In this document: one piece after another, positions 24,201 to 35,660 of the stretch
Numbering within the stretch: position 1 is the first letter of the stretch
Layout of the letters: every line of letters begins with the position of its first letter
From: Typha latifolia
Lineage: Eukaryota > Streptophyta > Magnoliopsida > Poales > Typhaceae
Direction of reading: 5' to 3'
Assembly (NCBI GenBank): GCA_019914945.1
Contig: CM034113.1
Location: forward strand, 620,001 to 684,000
DNA: 64,000 nt
The notes under the pieces: model-generated
What the model saw: only the letters and a program-made list of their open reading frames with translations
The model's database searches: none
Told to the model about the DNA's origin: nothing
Made by a program: the position numbers and the translations under genes

Positions 24201-24487
24201 ATGGAGAGGAGAGAAATCCTTTGTATAGTGTGGTGGTAGTGCTGATGGCATTGGCCATTGGCAATGCCAATGGAGCAAGGCCTGCAAAGCTCAATGGCAA
24301 TATTAATACACTTGGGATCAAAGAAGAGAGTCATTCGTGAAGGGATCCAAGTATCCAACGTCTAGGAGGTGGCCCAGATGAGCTGATTCCCCGCCTGCCG
24401 CCACCACCGCCACCCAGAAATGAGATCGACAAAGAAGATAGAATCCCAAATGAACCACAGCCACAACCGACACCCCCACTGACCTAG
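24201..24487 (+). pseudogene. Small secreted-peptide-like frame, broken by a frameshift and a stop
   Basis: ATG at 24201 opens MERREILCIV, then the frame must shift by one base near 24230 to continue as VVVLMALAIGNANGARPAKL, a plausible signal peptide ending in Ala-Asn-Gly. An in-frame TGA at 24338 interrupts it. After that the same frame runs on as a proline-rich segment (LGGGPDELIPRLPPPPPPR, then NEPQPQPTPPLT) to TAG at 24485. The total of about 95 residues with signal peptide and proline-rich tail resembles genes for small secreted plant peptides. I do not recognise the family. A spliced real gene or sequencing errors are alternatives to a pseudogene. Confidence 0.3.
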
Positions 24488-24744
24488 CGGTTAAAGAGAA
24501 ATAAACAAGAGAGTTGAATTCCATGGATGTTCTCTTGTACATGTCTATAATGAAATAAGATCTCTATCATCTGTTATAAAACCTCCTGACTATTTTTCTT
24601 GACGGCTATCATGTTGAATTCTTTCGTAACTATTAGGAGATTGTGAGTGTCTTACGATGAAGGGTTTGGTGGTGGATCTACCCAGAGCGAGCGAGATAAA
24701 TATTGGATGATACTATACATCTTGGCTCAAGAGATAGTCCCCTC

Positions 24745-24747
<3 letters not shown>

Positions 24748-24788
<41 letters not shown>
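24748..24788. repeat. (TA)n microsatellite
   Basis: About 20 TA units in intergenic sequence. Confidence 0.95.
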
Positions 24789-24792
<4 letters not shown>

Positions 24793-25696
24793 TCTAGGCT
24801 CTATATCGATATGGAAAAGAAAACTATGATAGACTTAGTAGGCATGCTATTCTTGTGATAATTTTTTCCAAAATTTTGGACTCTACAGAGAAACAGGATA
24901 CCTGAAAATAATCGGATAGACGGATAGTGTATCGATCAATAGATTCCCGTTTACTCCTGTCAAAAAGATAATCCTACGTTACTCATCCACTGCAATATTC
25001 AACACATTCTAACGTAAGTAAGACATCTGAAAATATATAAGCCAAATTACTGAGTTAGGAATATACCACTTATATATACTTTATATGCTCACTGTTAAAT
25101 AGGATGAAATACTAAAGCTTGGTAGCTCCACTGCTTATGGCCACTGATTACAAAGCACTGTACACTGTCTTAATTAGGCCAAATTATAACTCAAATGTAT
25201 ACAAATTAAATGCACAATAGTCATTATAAACTGAAAACCAAAGGCAAATCACACTTTCAATAGAGATGCTGAAAGAAATGAAAGGCCCAATTCCACATAT
25301 TGTAAATAATTGATTTGATTAACAACAAATGGCAACTTCCTAATCTGATATTTTTTTTAGGAGATGAACAACAAAAGGATTCATCTACCAAGAATGCTGG
25401 CAGATGGTACAGAAGAGGAAGTTGGGCATCTAACAACTCATGGTACTATCTTTACCACTGACACCTACAACTAACATTACAAAAGAAGCTAGGGCGGGCG
25501 ATGCCACTAAAGCAGGTCAATTCCTGCAAATTAGGTTGCTATTGATCAAAATAAATCCTATAGAAAAGGAAAAGGAAAAAGAATTGGCAATGAGGTACTA
25601 TTTCTCTTCACTCATAAAAATAGCTCGGCAATTTCCGAGACGAAGACTGAATGAATCCACCACTAATCCTAGAAAAGAATACGTCGGAACATGTCG

Positions 25697-28217
25697 TCAG
25701 AGTACAACAGCAACCTTCTCCAAAGATGTAAAAGGAATTGGAGTAGCTACCAAAGGTTCGTAATGGTCAGCTCCAGCACCACACCAGCCTGTGAATGAGA
25801 AGACACATTTAAGAGCAATATTAAAATACATAGTTGAGAATGTAGGCGTGAAAGAAGTATAAAAGATTCCCTTTACACGATATATTCCTCACTTACAGTA
25901 AACTGAGAACAGTAGATAACATAAAAATAGAGCTAGAGAATGGTGGCTTAATATGGCATCAGGTGCACAAGTACCTGTACCCTTCATGAACAAAAATATT
26001 GGAATTTCGCAGATTTGACCCCTAGGGCGGTGTGGAAGAAAGAACACGCAATTGTCTTCGTCGGCCATGGCATCAGAGCCATGAGCTTGAACCTGATAAC
26101 ACATACATAGAGAACTCAGAAGGCAAGCCAAGTGCTTCAAGAATCCTCGGTAATGCGTCAAAGCATTTATATTTTCTACAGGAAGGTTGTTCCTTTAATA
26201 AAAAAATTTCCCAGTGCTAGAGATGAGCTTCTTCTGAAGCACTGGTACCTTTTTTTTGTCCCGCACAAAGTAAATAAAAAGCAAGTACAAAGACAGACAC
26301 CCATGTGCATGAAACTTCACATACAGATGGGTTGTGAGTTGTGCATGTGCACAAACATAACGGGAAACTGGATATAGGATTTATTCAATTATTATTTTGA
26401 TGATAAGAGAGATATGATGATATACTATACAAAATAGCAATGAAGCAATGAACTACCAGGTCTTGAAATTGAAAATAGACCAAAACACGAGTGAATTTAA
26501 GAGTTCATAAAATTCTTTTGTAAACTCACCACATATACTTCCCGCTTAAATTCAGTTGCTAAGCATTCAATAGCAATGTCATCTCCGAATGCTGCAGCAT
26601 GGCCATCCTGATTCTCGTCCACAGTTAATAAGCCATCCTCTGTGTACTGCAAAGTTATAATGTCGTACTCATCTTCAGGAGAGCCAGAGATCAGCATGTA
26701 CTTTGCCCAACTAGACCCATCATTTACAAATATGCATCTCTCTTTATAAATAGATTCTGCAGCCACTTCCCTTCAGAAAAGAATTAAATGTAATAAGCAC
26801 AATATAGCATGGTAGATCAGAACAAGCATGTGAAAAAAGAACAATCTATCAAGGAATAAACTAGATGTCATACTGTCTAATGCAATAACACTATACAATT
26901 CAATAAATGGTATTTAGTTCGATTGAACATCTTTGACGAACTGTGAAAGCACCTACAGCAGGAATGGTATTAGGATTCTCAAGATAACAAATGACCTACA
27001 ATAGCAAGTAGTATAGTGAAACTTAGAGATGATGCCAAAGTACAAGAAGAGAGAGTTTCCGCACTCAAGGCTCTCACCAATGCATGGGATTTGGAAAGAG
27101 CAAGTTCTGTACAACCTTAGATCCATTAGAGGAAAAGTTATTCGTGTAATATAAACCCGTGCCACCTGGTGGTGGGCATGTTATGGTAAGCTTTAACATC
27201 AACTAAGTGACACCATCAAATTATAATGCTTCAGTACTCAGAAGTCAAAACTAATCCATTTGAAAGCAATGCAGGTAATTGACATTTTCATGCCCCTATC
27301 ATAATTAGAAAGCAGGATGACAAAATCCTGTGTTTAAGCAATTTTACCACGGAATTTGGACAAAAAGAAACAGAAACTGAAACGCTTTCTTGGTTTAATG
27401 GATAACTTCTAAGTTCAAATGTATTCTCCCTAACAAAGGAAAGTTACTAGGACTAAGACGGGATTCAGATTAAAAAAGAATTTACTTTATTTCACTATTT
27501 TAGTGCAGTATACACAGGACTCAACCACAATACTTTCACCAATCCAGAGTTCACATAATAATCCAATCTAATTAAAGGCAACACAGGGAATTAGAATACT
27601 AGGGAACCAAGAAAGGCCAACGGAAATAGGAAGAAGGAAGAAATCAAGAGATAGAACGATAATAGCTACCTTTGTATCCGTAGATCTACGAGCTCCTGGA
27701 TCGCGGCGCCAAATTGCTCGCGATCCTCCTTCTTTGCGAGGAGCTTCACCTCCTGGACGATGTGTATCCCCCACCCGGCTTTCAGATCCGGCGAGTAGAG
27801 ATGCCGGATCGCCGCGTCCACCGCCTCCTTACGTTCCTCCGCCGCGTAATCCTCCAAGAATCTTCTCACCGTCCTCTTCCTCAGCTCCCTCGCCTCCACC
27901 TTCGATCCCATCGCCCTCCTCGCCGCCGTGAACAGGCAGTTCCCGTCCGCCTCCACGTCGCCGCCGTGCTCTAATCGGAATACGGCAGCCGGCGCCGCCT
28001 CGTCCGCCGGATTCTTCCAGGAGACTCCGCGATCTGAGATCTTCTCCAGGCTCCGCCGCTGCTGGTCCTCTAATCCGGGCAGCGAGCCCCATAATGACGC
28101 AATCGGCGGAGGTGGAACAGCGATAGGTGTTGCATCCGTCCATTGGAGGAGCAGGGGAGGCGGTGGCGGAGCTAGGGTTTCGGCGACGGCGCTCGAATCG
28201 CAGAAGAGCTTCCCCAT
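25697..28217 (-). CDS. OTU-family cysteine protease (deubiquitinase)
   Basis: OTU proteases cleave ubiquitin chains from proteins. Four exons on the minus strand: 27670-28217, 26530-26770, 25975-26092 and 25697-25788, giving 332 residues. The start is the ATG of MGKLFCDSSAVAETL; an upstream in-frame ATG exists but adds a Lys-rich stretch read from the promoter. The catalytic site is readable: Asp91 and Cys94 in VEADGNCLFTAARRAMGS and His311 in CGAGADHYEPL. The core helix-strand segment AFGDDIAIECLATEFKREVY and a VFFLPHRP segment lie between. The stretch from about residue 140 to 235 before the FGDD motif is longer than in compact OTU domains. The N-terminal 80 residues are proline-rich and probably disordered. 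Exon 1 is GC-rich, the later exons AT-rich, a gradient typical of monocot genes. Its position within the plant OTU subgroups is uncertain. Confidence 0.88.
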
Positions 28218-28545
28218 TTTAGGGTTTCTTTCTCTTTTTTTTTTCTTTTTTTTTTCCTCAGCTATTAGGAAGAGGGGGGAGGACCGTTGCAAATGGGAGC
28301 CAAAGAACACGTGGTAAAATTTAATAGGAAGAACGTAAAGTTGTTCCGCCAGAACAAGGTAACGAGGTATCTAGCCGTTGGGCATGGGAAAGTTACATTT
28401 CACACCCTATACTCTCTATGATTACGGCTCACGTCCTACATTCTCGAAATGTAATAGAATTCAACTATAAATTTGTGAAACTATAGGGGCGGAAGGTATA
28501 AGTAATTTTGAACTTTGGCGAGCAAACGTCAAGCTCATTCATAGA

Positions 28546-28680
28546 GTGGGCTTGGGCTTTCAATTCTTATATTGGGCCTTATGCTTACCAGGATATTTGG
28601 TCCATACGTGGGCTTGGGCTTTACTAAATCTCTATTTTGGGCCACAAGTGGGCTTGGGCTTTACTAAATCTCTATTGGGC
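28546..28680 (+). repeat. Three-unit 'gtgggcttgggct' tandem repeat upstream of the OTU gene
   Basis: Units start at 28546, 28608 and 28648. The last two share 'gtgggcttgggctttactaa' and continue identically for another 11 bases. TGGGCC motifs occur at 28573 and 28638. It lies about 330-460 bp upstream of the OTU start codon. TGGGCC is the plant site II element found in housekeeping promoters, so a promoter role is possible. Confidence 0.75.
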
Positions 28681-31232
28681 TCTAAACAAGTGCTTTATGA
28701 AGGGAAGTTATTATCAGGATGGTTAAGTTAAATCTTAATTAGAGTGTTTCTATTCAAGATGTAATTAACGTTTCTATGTAAGGAAATTAAAATTAAAATT
28801 CTAGAATAATTATACAGTTGTTACTCTCTGTATATGAGGAAGACAATTAATTTTTCTCTTAAAATTTTTTTTTCTAATCTTTTCTTTTTCCTGTTTTGTA
28901 GTATATTTTTCACTACTCCTCCAATTTTTTTTTTCTTCTAACATTTTTTCCCCTCTAGTAAGTACTTATTTTCTTAGACGACCTAGCGAATATGGTAATA
29001 TTTTATCCTAAAATAACAAATTTTTAGATAAAAAATTAATCTATTTAAGGTTAAAAAAATTAGAATAAGAATTACACATAGAGACGATCCCCGAGAGGCT
29101 ATAAAGAATAAGTGATAAACACCTACAACCTATCTAATATTATAATAAATTACTCCTAATGGGGGGTTATACTTAAATAGTTAAAGAGAATCACGATGTA
29201 TATGAATATTTCTCGAATTTGAATAGAAAATAATTTTACAAATTACATCCTATTTTTTTCTTAAAAAATTCCTAACAATAATTTTCATACACCACTCCTT
29301 GACATTTTCTTAGAGAGTTGATCACTTTTGTTCTTGGTATGCCTGTCAAACATAATCCCTGCATCAAACTTAAGGACTCACATGCCATGTTGTGATGTTG
29401 GTCTCCCTTCCAATAATTCCCCCCAACCACAATAATCCACTCCTTTAAACTAAAAATAAAACAATTCTTGTTGTACTACTACTAGTCATTGAGTCAGGAT
29501 AAAGCCATCATCAACCCTTGTTCTCTTTTGGAGATCATGGTAATTTGACTGACTCATGATAAGAGTTTTGTGCACCTCCATCAGCCATGAGAGGAGACAT
29601 TATTGATCAACTCAAAAGGACATCTTTTTCTTCTTGTCTTCCATTGCTATGAATCATGAATGAGAATCACTTTCCTCCTTCTCTTTTAGGCAATTTTGTG
29701 GGCTTTGGTGGCTACCACTCTTTATATTATGTTTGCTTTGCTTTCTGGAATTGACTTCATAATCTCTCTCTCTATCTATCTGTCTATCTATCTAACTGCA
29801 GGCCATCTCCTGTTCATTCTTTTTAGTCTATTGTGACTTATATTGATTGTCTGCACCCTGGAGTGAAGGAAATATACTTCTCAAAGTATTGAGACATAAT
29901 ATAATTTTAAGAATTAAAATATAAAAATTAGTTAGTAATTTCAAACATATCATATTAAATAAGATAGTTAATATATAACTTAGTTATCCATTAGATATTT
30001 ACATTATAAAAAAAAAAGATAAAATTTGAAAGTAAACATCTTGAGGGAATGAGAGACTTATAGTGTAATTTAAAGGTAGAAGAGTTAGAAACATAACAAA
30101 CCCCACAAGGGAAGGGGTGTTTTTGGGAATTTCCCTATAACAGTGAACAAAGGACCTTGTACAAATTGCCCAACTCCTTATTTTAGGTGGAAGATAGAAA
30201 GGGAGTCTTATTTGCACTCAAGGCCACCACCAGAGACTAAGGCACAGAGGGTGGTCACACTCACAGCTCACAAGAGGCCAATTACAAATACCAACAATTC
30301 ACATGATTGGGATACAATTTTTGGGTCAAAGTACACAAACTTTTTCTTATCCTCCATCATTTCCCATCTACCCCATAAAAACTTTTATCCTGGCCCAAAT
30401 TATGCTGCAACCTGCTACTTTACCACTGTCCCAATCTTTTTTCCTTGCCCTGCTACCTTTTTTTCTCTTTTTTTTGGACAGTTTTTGACCAAATTAGCCT
30501 CCTCAAAAGCTTATCTACATTAAAAGAAAAAGTCTAACTATGAATATAAGATAATGAACTGAACAACTAGACCAATCCTCCTATTAAACGATTCACACAT
30601 GGGCCATCTCATCGAGCTATTGCAGTGAGCTATAGTAATGTTGTCAAATTAGACTTTGAAACCCCAGTAATACTGAGCCGTCAAGCTCGAGCGAAATTGC
30701 TTAGCCAAATCAAGCTATTAAATTTGCTTGCCCTACACTTACGAGCAAAGAATTATTTCCTCTGCCCATTCTAGGGCTAGACCCCATAATCTCTTGTCAT
30801 GGGGTGGTACCAACCTATCTGTAACTATCATCTGTGCTACTACGTATGGTTGGTGACTCAAAATCTAAATGTTTTATTCTACGTTAATAATATGTATAGT
30901 AAATTAGAAAATTATTCCTTAATTTACATTTATCGATTAAAACAAAAAAAAATATTAATAAAATACAGAGGTTGATTGTGTTATCACAATCAAATATGCT
31001 AGAGATACACATCAAACTTTCTCGCTCTCCTCACTCTTGTCATATATTATTATATTTATACATAATTGTTCATAAAGTGCTAATAAAATTAGCATTTTAT
31101 ATTTAAAATAGAAGGACAAAAATATTAATATTTTATATTTTATATAAAATGCTAATAAATTAAATATCTTTCTATCAAATTCATGTGGTGTTGGGTGAGA
31201 TTTTCAAAATAGACGTCTTCAAAAGATATTTA
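28681..31232. other. Gene-free AT-rich intergenic stretch
   Basis: No supported gene. It contains a short (CTAT)n tract near 29768-29795 and many poly-T runs. Open frames at 30.0-30.5 kb are low-complexity and resemble nothing. Confidence 0.5.
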
Positions 31233-32795
31233 GGGTTAATTATGCTTACAGTCTTACACTCCTATTATTATATCCAATTTTTATGAAAATCCTTTAATTT
31301 TTTTGGGGTTATAATATCTCCTTAAATTTTAGGGAAATTTCAGTGTCACCCTTCTGTTAATGTGCCATAAGAAAAATTAGATGAGTTAGCTTATGTGGCA
31401 ATCATATTTCCTCGAAATGACCTAGATGCCTAATAGAGATTTAAATATAATTTTATTCTTAGCCCTTTAATTAAATTAAATTTAAATACTAATTCCCCTC
31501 CTCTTCCCCATCTCACTATCACCACCATCGGCGAGGGGCTTGGGGTGCAGTCGGCCAAGATATCGAGGTGCAACACCAGAGTATTGTCCGTCAGCCTTGA
31601 GAAGGAGCTTTCATTAGCAATGGCCGAGGAGAGCGAGGGCTGTCATGAGCAACGAGGGCAAGGGTAGCCACGAACTATGAGGATGAGGGTAGCTGAGGAT
31701 GGCGGCGTTGTGTGAGCGAGGTCAAGTGTGGTAAAAGACTTGAATCGAATAAAAGAGGAGGGTGGCCAAGGAGGGCGACAATGAGTTGCAAGGACTCGGA
31801 TCGAATAGAGGAGAAGAGTTGCCGAGGACGGCAACGTAGAGTTAGCGAAGTCACGCGCAAAGGAGGACATGGATTAGAGAAAGGAGGAGGAGAGGGTCTT
31901 CCATGCTAGCACTAGAAGACGAAGGAGAGGGAGAAGAGGAGCAGTGACACTGGGAGATGAGGTTAAGTTGAGGACAATTATGTATTTTGTTTTTAAATTT
32001 TATTTTATTTAAAAATTAATAATATAATATATTTATTACGAGTATAATAGTCATTTCTTGTATTCTTGCACAATCGTTTCACTTAGATTTAGACATGATC
32101 ATTGGGCGGGGGCGGGCGAGTTCAGGCTGGGCTTTTTGGGCTAACCGGGCTTAAGTATTTGTTCACGGCCCGACCCACCAATCACTTGGGCCGGGCCGGG
32201 TTTAGGCCGAGCTAGAATAGTCCAGCCCGTTATCGTCCGTCGGCCCATGAGAGATCGGGCTAGCCGGTCGGGCCGGGCCGGCCCGACCCACCAATCATTC
32301 GGCCCAACCTATATTTTAGCTATTTTTAGAATTTTGTTAACTATTAGCTTTTTTTTTAAATATTTTTATTCCTCCATCTAAAAAAAATCAAAATAAATTA
32401 GAAAATTTTAAAGGTGTGCTTAAAATAATGCAAAACGGTATAATACCAAAAAAATTTACTGTAGCAGTGGTAAAATACTGTAGCAAAACGGGCAAAGTAC
32501 TGTACCAACCCGGGGGCCACTGTATCATAACAGGTGGGCTTTCGGGCCGGGTCGGGCGGGCAAAGAGCTGGCCCGTTTCGCCCACGAGTAGTTCGGGCTC
32601 GGGCCGGGCCGGGCCTAAACTGGGTATGGGCCGAGCTTAGCCTGGTCCAAACCGGGCCGGGCACGGGCGGGCTGGGCCATTTGATCATGTCTACTTAGAT
32701 TCAAAGTCCGTGAGAATATTGTAACCTAAAATAATTTAAGAGGTTTGCGTGAAAAATCAACTACAGTATAAGGGGTGTGAGAGTAATTAATCATA
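31233..32795. mobile_element. TIR element (Mutator-like candidate) carrying a nested hAT element
   Basis: The two ends are long imperfect inverted repeats of at least 100 bp. The left end 'gttaattatgcttaca' pairs with the right end 'gagtaattaatcat', followed on both sides by matching 'ttttta/tttttc', 'aatcctttaa/aacctcttaaa' and 'gttataatatctcc/gttacaatattctc' blocks. A matching 7-mer atattta flanks the element (31226-31232 and 32796-32802). The interior at 31.5-31.95 kb is GC-rich and coding-like without a usable frame, as in elements that carry gene fragments. No transposase is present. Removing the hAT insertion leaves about 950 bp. The superfamily is inferred from the long inverted ends only. 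Confidence 0.6.
32090..32693. mobile_element. Non-autonomous hAT element, 604 bp, with 8-bp target duplication
   Basis: It starts TAGACATGATCA and ends TGATCATGTCTA as terminal inverted repeats. It is flanked by the exact 8-bp duplication cttagatt (32082-32089 and 32694-32701), the signature length for hAT transposons. The subterminal regions are packed with GGGCCGGGCC-type motifs in both orientations, the usual transposase-binding architecture. The middle is AT-rich with 'actgtagca' and 'actgtacca' direct repeats. It has no transposase frame, so any movement would need one in trans. Confidence 0.88.
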
Positions 32796-32961
32796 ATATT
32801 TATGGAGGTGGGTCCTTTGATTAAAAAAAAAAAAGAAAAGCTTGTGAGAGGGCTAATTTGGTCAAATACTCCCTTTTGGATGAATAAACTTTCTGAGTTT
32901 GATTGATCGTATAAGAGATATTCCAAACAGTACGAAATGTAATTCTAGCGTTGAAAAATGG

Positions 32962-33090
32962 ATGGGCCCCATCCGAGTCAGCATCAAATGGACGTATCAG
33001 GAACCAAGGTACATCCCCATGTGCGCCAGTGGTCCCACAGTGGACCAGCAAACAGTGGTAATAAAAACCATCCAGGATCTGACACGTGTA
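32962..33090 (+). repeat. Diverged copy of dispersed GGGCCC/ACGTATCAG repeat
   Basis: It contains ggggccccat-like sequence, 'gtcagcatc' and 'tggacgtatcag', then 'aggtacat', and ends with a G-box CACGTG at 33083-33088. It aligns in order with the copies at 33.56 kb and 40.65 kb but is more diverged. Confidence 0.5.
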
Positions 33091-33560
33091 CTCATTCAGA
33101 TTTCAAATTTTGTTTTATAAGCTTTCAAGAGATCGTAATTTGTAAGTTTGAACCTCGTTTATTAAAAATACTATTAATTGTTTTTTTAATCTCGCTGTCA
33201 TATCGATATATATATATATATTTATGTGGACATATCTCTCACAAGCTAGAGTTTTATATAGATACCATTCAGGTTATTTTAATAATTATATAGTAAAATT
33301 TGAAATATTTAATAAATGAAACATAAATACGCACTTGACTAAGAAAAAGTTTGATCAATTTAAGTTAATTGTATATGAACATTCAACAATTACTTATATT
33401 TTTATTTACCCTCAATTTATTTTTCTCTATTTTTTTGAAACATAATCAAGTGACAATCCCTTCATATATTTTGCACCCCCAAAAAAAATTCAAATGGGCA
33501 ACTATCAAAAGAGTCATTTAAATTAATATATAAATCCCACGTGGCATGTTCTATAACGTG

Positions 33561-33650
33561 GGGCCCATATGAAAGCTAGCAATGGACGTATCAGACACGA
33601 GGGTGCATTTCCCACGTGGCTTCCACTCACACCAACCCAACAAGAACAAA
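33561..33650 (+). repeat. Dispersed GGGCCC/ACGTATCAG/G-box repeat, copy 2
   Basis: It reads gggcccat, then 'atggacgtatcagacacgag', 'ggt.ca.ttcccacgtg' and, after a CA-rich stretch, 'caagaacaaa'. It is close to the copy at 40.65 kb. G-boxes lie at 33538-33543 (just upstream) and 33613-33618 (inside). Confidence 0.65.
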
Positions 33651-34139
33651 CCAGACCAGCCTAGCGAGTAAAACCCAGAGATTTAAAATTATATCGTAGT
33701 TAATAAATAAATAAACGAGAGATAGAAATTATACTCACCGTTAAAAGTTAAACATGGAAAACAAACATTTAGATATTTATTAGTCGACAATTATTTCTTT
33801 AATGAAAGATAAAAGTATTTAACTATCCATCAATTGAATGTGACATATGGTTTCATTTTAGTTCTTCTTTTTACTTAAAAAAAATCTTAAGCAAGCTTAT
33901 TTAAGTCATTTTTATATTAATAGTTATTTCAACTTAACTATATTATAATAATTTATTAAAGAAAACCGATATGTGTTTTGCATTTTGGGACTGTAAAAGC
34001 AATATGCATGGAAATAAAAAATAATAATATTTGAGGTAATGATACGACTTGGTCGGATTATATCTACTCACGGCTTTGAGTTCATTGGGATTAGCCTATT
34101 TATCCAGTTTATATTTGCTTGAGAGAATAAAACCTTTTG

Positions 34140-34620
34140 CTAAGGGAGCGTTCGAACGCTAAGGACCCGCCGTCACAGCGATAGAGAATAGTATTTGCAC
34201 ATTCGAACACGCCATGAGGAAAATTATTGGTTTATTAGGGTTTTAACTTAGTTGTTGATTTGTTAGAATTTTAACTTAATTGGTCCCTAGGGTGAGCCTT
34301 TATAAATATATGGAGGAAACCCTAATTGAAGGATGATCTTGGATAATTGAAATTAGCTTTGACCTTTATTTCATTCTCAACTTGTCTCTAATCATTGGTG
34401 GCTTCTCCCATCTCCTTTCTTCCACCACCCAAGTGCTTGGTCATGAGCCTCTATAAATATGTGGAGGAAACACTAATTGAAGGATGATCTTGGATAATTG
34501 AAATTGGCTTTGGCTTTTATCTCTTTTTCAACTTATCTCTAATCATTGGTGCCTTCTCCCATCTCCGTTCTTCCACCGCCCAAATATTTGGTCGACTTCT
34601 TCCAGCTTCTAAACCTCATT
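34140..34620 (+). mobile_element. LTR-like fragment with a duplicated promoter segment
   Basis: It has a 'gcgttcgaacgc' motif near 34147-34158 as in the 9.7-kb LTR-like segment. Two direct copies of about 140 bp follow (about 34295-34436 and 34441-34582), each with a TATA-like tataaatat, 'ggaggaaac', 'ttgaaggatgatcttggata', 'tctctaatcattggt' and 'ccttctcccatctcc'. No coding region or second LTR is visible, and the boundaries are approximate. Confidence 0.5.
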
Positions 34621-35339
34621 TTCTACAACAACTTCTCCCCATTCACACTAAGGAGTTACCCTAACATCTATCTAACCATTAGAGGGCTATAAGCTAGGAT
34701 TTCATTGACCTTCGACCACTATTTGGCCGATATCTTAAGATGTAATCATCCAAATTCTATGATCTTCGATTCATTGGAAAAAAATTTCCAAGAGCGACAA
34801 CATATCCAAAATTCAGGATGATCCATCGGTTAGATTGTTTACAAATCTTTTCGAAAGTACGAGCTTAACCGAGTCCAGAACCGTTGCGGATCGGATCAGA
34901 CTGGTTCATAATGACAATTCTAAATGCTGAAGTCGATATAGTTTTTTTATATAAAATAATTTTATTTTTATGATAGACTAAGATGTATAATTTTACATTA
35001 ACAGCTTGAACAGTAGAACACGTAATTTTTATATCTTGTATCTTTAGATTAATTTTCCTTCATACAAATAGTTAAAAATAATTTTAAAAATTATTTAATA
35101 TTATTCATAATACTGTAGTCCGATATTTAAATAATATTAGAAATGTTTTTTAGTTTAATTTAAAACATTTAGTTACAATTATAATATTTAAAAATAGCGG
35201 CAATTGTTTAAATATCCAATTTATAACCTCACCTTTCACACCAACACTATGATGAGATGGACCCCACCTGACTAAATAGCAGGGACCACCCCCAGGAATC
35301 CCATTACTATGCCACCACGTCAGCAAGAGCAAAGAGGGA

Positions 35340-35660
35340 AAAGTTCAGCTGTTTGCTGTTTACCCGGAGCAGCCATGGTGGCCCTGCGATAGATCACGTG
35401 AGGTCAGAGCCAATCCCTGGCGTAGATATCCTTGGGCCCGACGACCTCCGATCCACCCAATCCAGCGCCGCCACGTGCGCTCGAAGGACTGGCGGCGTTC
35501 ATGTTGTGTTAGATCCTTGGGCCCCACGCGTCCGACGTGATGGTGGATGAGAGTCATCACAGTCTTTTCCCTCTCTCTCTCTCTTTTCCCGCCTCGGAAT
35601 ACGCGCCGAGCACTGCTGTTGCATGCGGGCTCTTCTTTTTCGCCTCGGAAATCACGCCAC
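35340..35660. other. GC-rich island with two G-boxes, no gene recognised
   Basis: The island stands out from AT-rich surroundings. CACGTG is at 35395-35400 and 35472-35477, with gggccc near 35430 and 35519. A CT-rich tract (35568-35585) follows, as in plant 5' leaders. Short frames on both strands have no family resemblance. It may be an orphan promoter or a transposon fragment. Confidence 0.35.

Noticed and set aside
27714..28317. Plus-strand open frames over OTU exon 1
   Set aside because: GC-rich shadows of the minus-strand gene; the minus frame has the catalytic motif and splices cleanly.
31643..31909. Open frames in the 31.7-kb region
   Set aside because: They lie in the repetitive interior of a TIR element and have no protein similarity.
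32388..32688. Open frames in the hAT element
   Set aside because: They read through GGGCC subterminal repeats; no transposase motifs.
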